NCBI GenBank assembly: GCA_035606695.1
Contig: DATNEW010000043.1
Span: 153,621 to 217,620 of the forward strand
DNA length: 64,000 nucleotides
Direction of reading: 5' to 3'
Origin: Gemmatimonadaceae bacterium
GTDB taxonomy: Bacteria; Gemmatimonadota; Gemmatimonadetes; Gemmatimonadales; Gemmatimonadaceae
Shown here piece by piece: positions 62,399 to 64,000 of this stretch. How positions within the stretch are numbered: the first letter of the stretch is position 1; each line of letters begins with the position of its first letter. The notes beneath the pieces are model-generated. The model ran no database searches and had not been told where the DNA came from. It saw nothing but the letters and a program-made list of their open reading frames with translations. The translations under genes and the position numbers were made by a program.

Positions 62399-64000
62399 AT
62401 GAGATTGCTAGGGTCTTGGAGTATTTCCGGTGTACGGCGCGCGCTAGGCGTGGCCGTCACCGCAGTGGCGGTGCCGCTCGCGGCGCATGCTCAAGGCACC
62501 ATCACCGGTCGCGTGACCGCGGTCGGAACAGGCGAACCGCTCGCCGATGCTCGCGTGATGGTGGTCAACTCCAGTCTCGCGACACAGACAGGCTCGGACG
62601 GCCGGTACACGCTCCGCGGCGTACCGACGGGCAATCTCGACGTGCGCGTGCTGCGCGTCGGTTACACCGAGCAGAAAAAGCCGGTGCAGGTGACCGCCGG
62701 CGTGGCGGCGACGCTCGACTTCTCGATGGCGCAGGCGATCGTCCAGTTGCAGGAAATCGTGACCACGGCCACGGGCGATCAGCGCAAGGTCGAGCTGGGC
62801 AACTCGCTCTCGACGATCAACGCCGCGCAGCAGGTCGAGACGAAGCCGATCAACGGCCTTGCCGATCTGCTGACGGCGAAAGCGCCGGGCGTCATCGTGC
62901 AGCCGCCCAACATGACGGGCGCGGCGCCGGTGGTACGCATTCGCGGCGCGAACTCGCTGTCGCTCAACAACGATCCGATCTACATCGTCGACGGCATTCG
63001 CATCAACTCCAGCACGATCGGCGCGAACCTCGGCGGCACGAACTGGAGCTTCCTCAACACGCTCTCGCCGGAAGAGATCGAAGACATCGAGATCGTGAAG
63101 GGTCCGTCGGCGGCGACGCTGTACGGAACCGACGCGACCAACGGCGTCATCGTCGTCACGACCAAGAAGGGTCGGGTCGGCAATGCGCGCTGGACCTGGT
63201 TCGGCGAAGGCGGGACGATCCAGGACAAGGCGCACTATCCGGACACCTGGGCCATCTGGGGTCACCGCCCCAACGCGACGGCCACCGTCCGCTGCTTGAC
63301 GCGTGAGCTGCCGTCGGGCGGCTGCATCAAGGACAGCGTCACGGAGCTGAACATCATCAATCGCTCCGACCTGACGCCGGTGCACACCGGCAACAGGAAT
63401 CAGTACGGTGGACAGATCAGCGGCGGCTCGGAGACCATTCGGTACTTCGTCAGCGGCGATCTCCAGAACGAGACGGGACCGATCCAGATGCCCAACATCG
63501 AGTTCCCGCGCTTCGACTCGCTCAAGACGCCAATGCGCGACGAGTGGAAGTACCCGGAGTTCCTCCAGGGGCAATCGGCGCGCGCCAACATCAACGTGTC
63601 GCCGAGTTCCAAATTCGATATCAGCGTCAACACCGGCTTCACCAAGTTGAACCAGCGCTTCGCCGAGACCGACAACAACTTCAACAGCGTCTTCTACCAG
63701 GCGATGATGAGCCCGGGATTCGTCGGCGCGGGGCTCGGCAACACCGGTAAGGACTCACGCGGCCAGAACCTCTACGGCAACAACTCGTTCACCTACGGCG
63801 ACGTCTTCCAGCGTCTGGCGCGAGAAGACGTGCAACGCCTCGTCGGGACGACGCAGGCGAGCTGGCGTCCATTCGCGTGGCTGCAGAATGACGGAACCGT
63901 CGGTCTCGATCTCGCGAGCCGCTACAGCTACGGCCTGTGCCGGTTCGGTGAGTGCCCCGACTTCTCGTCCTGGCGCCTCGGACAGGTGGCCGATCGCCAT
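62399..64000 (+). CDS. SusC/RagA-family TonB-dependent receptor, second copy (partial, C-terminus outside window)
   Basis: The first 534 residues from the ATG at 62399 (MRLLGSWSISGVRRALGV), with GAGG about nine bases upstream. Signal peptide to AAHAQ, carboxypeptidase-regulatory-like domain (TITGRVTAVGTGEPLADARV), plug with VRIRGANSLS, PIYIVDGIRI and VEIVKGPSAATLYGTDA-type motif (here IEIVKGPSAATLYGTDATNG), then the beginning of the barrel. The plug region is strikingly similar to the first copy; the barrel has diverged. The frame is open to the window end, so the gene continues, and a SusD gene may follow beyond. Confidence 0.93.
   Translation, partial: MRLLGSWSISGVRRALGVAVTAVAVPLAAHAQGTITGRVTAVGTGEPLADARVMVVNSSLATQTGSDGRYTLRGVPTGNLDVRVLRVGYTEQKKPVQVTAGVAATLDFSMAQAIVQLQEIVTTATGDQRKVELGNSLSTINAAQQVETKPINGLADLLTAKAPGVIVQPPNMTGAAPVVRIRGANSLSLNNDPIYIVDGIRINSSTIGANLGGTNWSFLNTLSPEEIEDIEIVKGPSAATLYGTDATNGVIVVTTKKGRVGNARWTWFGEGGTIQDKAHYPDTWAIWGHRPNATATVRCLTRELPSGGCIKDSVTELNIINRSDLTPVHTGNRNQYGGQISGGSETIRYFVSGDLQNETGPIQMPNIEFPRFDSLKTPMRDEWKYPEFLQGQSARANINVSPSSKFDISVNTGFTKLNQRFAETDNNFNSVFYQAMMSPGFVGAGLGNTGKDSRGQNLYGNNSFTYGDVFQRLAREDVQRLVGTTQASWRPFAWLQNDGTVGLDLASRYSYGLCRFGECPDFSSWRLGQVADRH

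Overview
The window is high-GC DNA from a Gram-negative, diderm bacterium. The best fit is Gemmatimonadota or a close relative. This is inferred from the combination of large SusC/SusD-type outer-membrane receptors, OprP-like and beta-barrel outer-membrane proteins, many lipobox lipoproteins, frequent GTG starts, 4-nt ATGA/GTGA gene overlaps and very high GC. No rRNA or marker-gene search was possible, so the phylum is an inference. Nearly every base is in recognisable genes; the long antisense reading frames are high-GC shadows.

Layout. (1) 1-12962, proteostasis block: engB (partial), lon, clpX, clpP and tig on the minus strand; a small beta-barrel gene, tRNA-Leu(TAG) and a lipoprotein on plus; htrA and dnaK on minus; a rhomboid protease on plus. 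(2) 12990-13938: two small unrecognised minus-strand genes. (3) 14054-17413: arsenic operon arsR-arsM-arsN2-metallophosphoesterase-aquaporin, with no ArsB/Acr3 pump and no ArsC. (4) 17519-37083, a roughly 19-kb phosphate/polyphosphate island: DUF47 protein and Pit; a CHAD polyphosphate-binding protein, a porin and pstS1 on minus; then pstS2-pstC-pstA-pstB1-pstB2-phoU on plus, chained by 4-nt overlaps except at pstA/pstB1; ppk, ppx, an ATP-grasp enzyme, and udk-phoB-phoR. A Pho-box-like direct-repeat array lies between the divergent pstS genes. (5) 37206-41014: nucleotide salvage (lipoprotein 5'-nucleotidase, an 80-aa small protein, adenosine deaminase, purine nucleoside phosphorylase). (6) 41081-47481: M48 lipoprotein protease, SpoU rRNA methylase, prepilin peptidase, a single-AAA ClpB-like ATPase, a HELIH-motif lipoprotein and a DUF445 protein. 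(7) 47597-54666: a second lon, then the translation operon ffh-rpsP-rimM-trmD-rplS-rnhB. (8) 55102-64000: susC-susD, a TMTC-like membrane/TPR protein, and a second susC cut by the window end.

Two dispersed repeat families run through the intergenic spaces. One is built from alternating GGGCGAT/GGGCGTT heptamers (six sites, some as inverted pairs, one inside the pstB2 reading frame). The other is a palindromic element with arms near GTCATCCCGAGCGAAGCG (five sites). Both abut start or stop codons and in places appear to supply or displace ribosome-binding and terminator sequence.

Functionally, the phosphate island links capture (porin, two PstS proteins), import (Pst, Pit), sensing (PhoU, PhoR, PhoB) and storage (Ppk, Ppx, CHAD). 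The arsenic operon beside it would deal with arsenate entering by the same transporters. The 5'-nucleotidase, adenosine deaminase and nucleoside phosphorylase could release phosphate and recycle purines from nucleotides.
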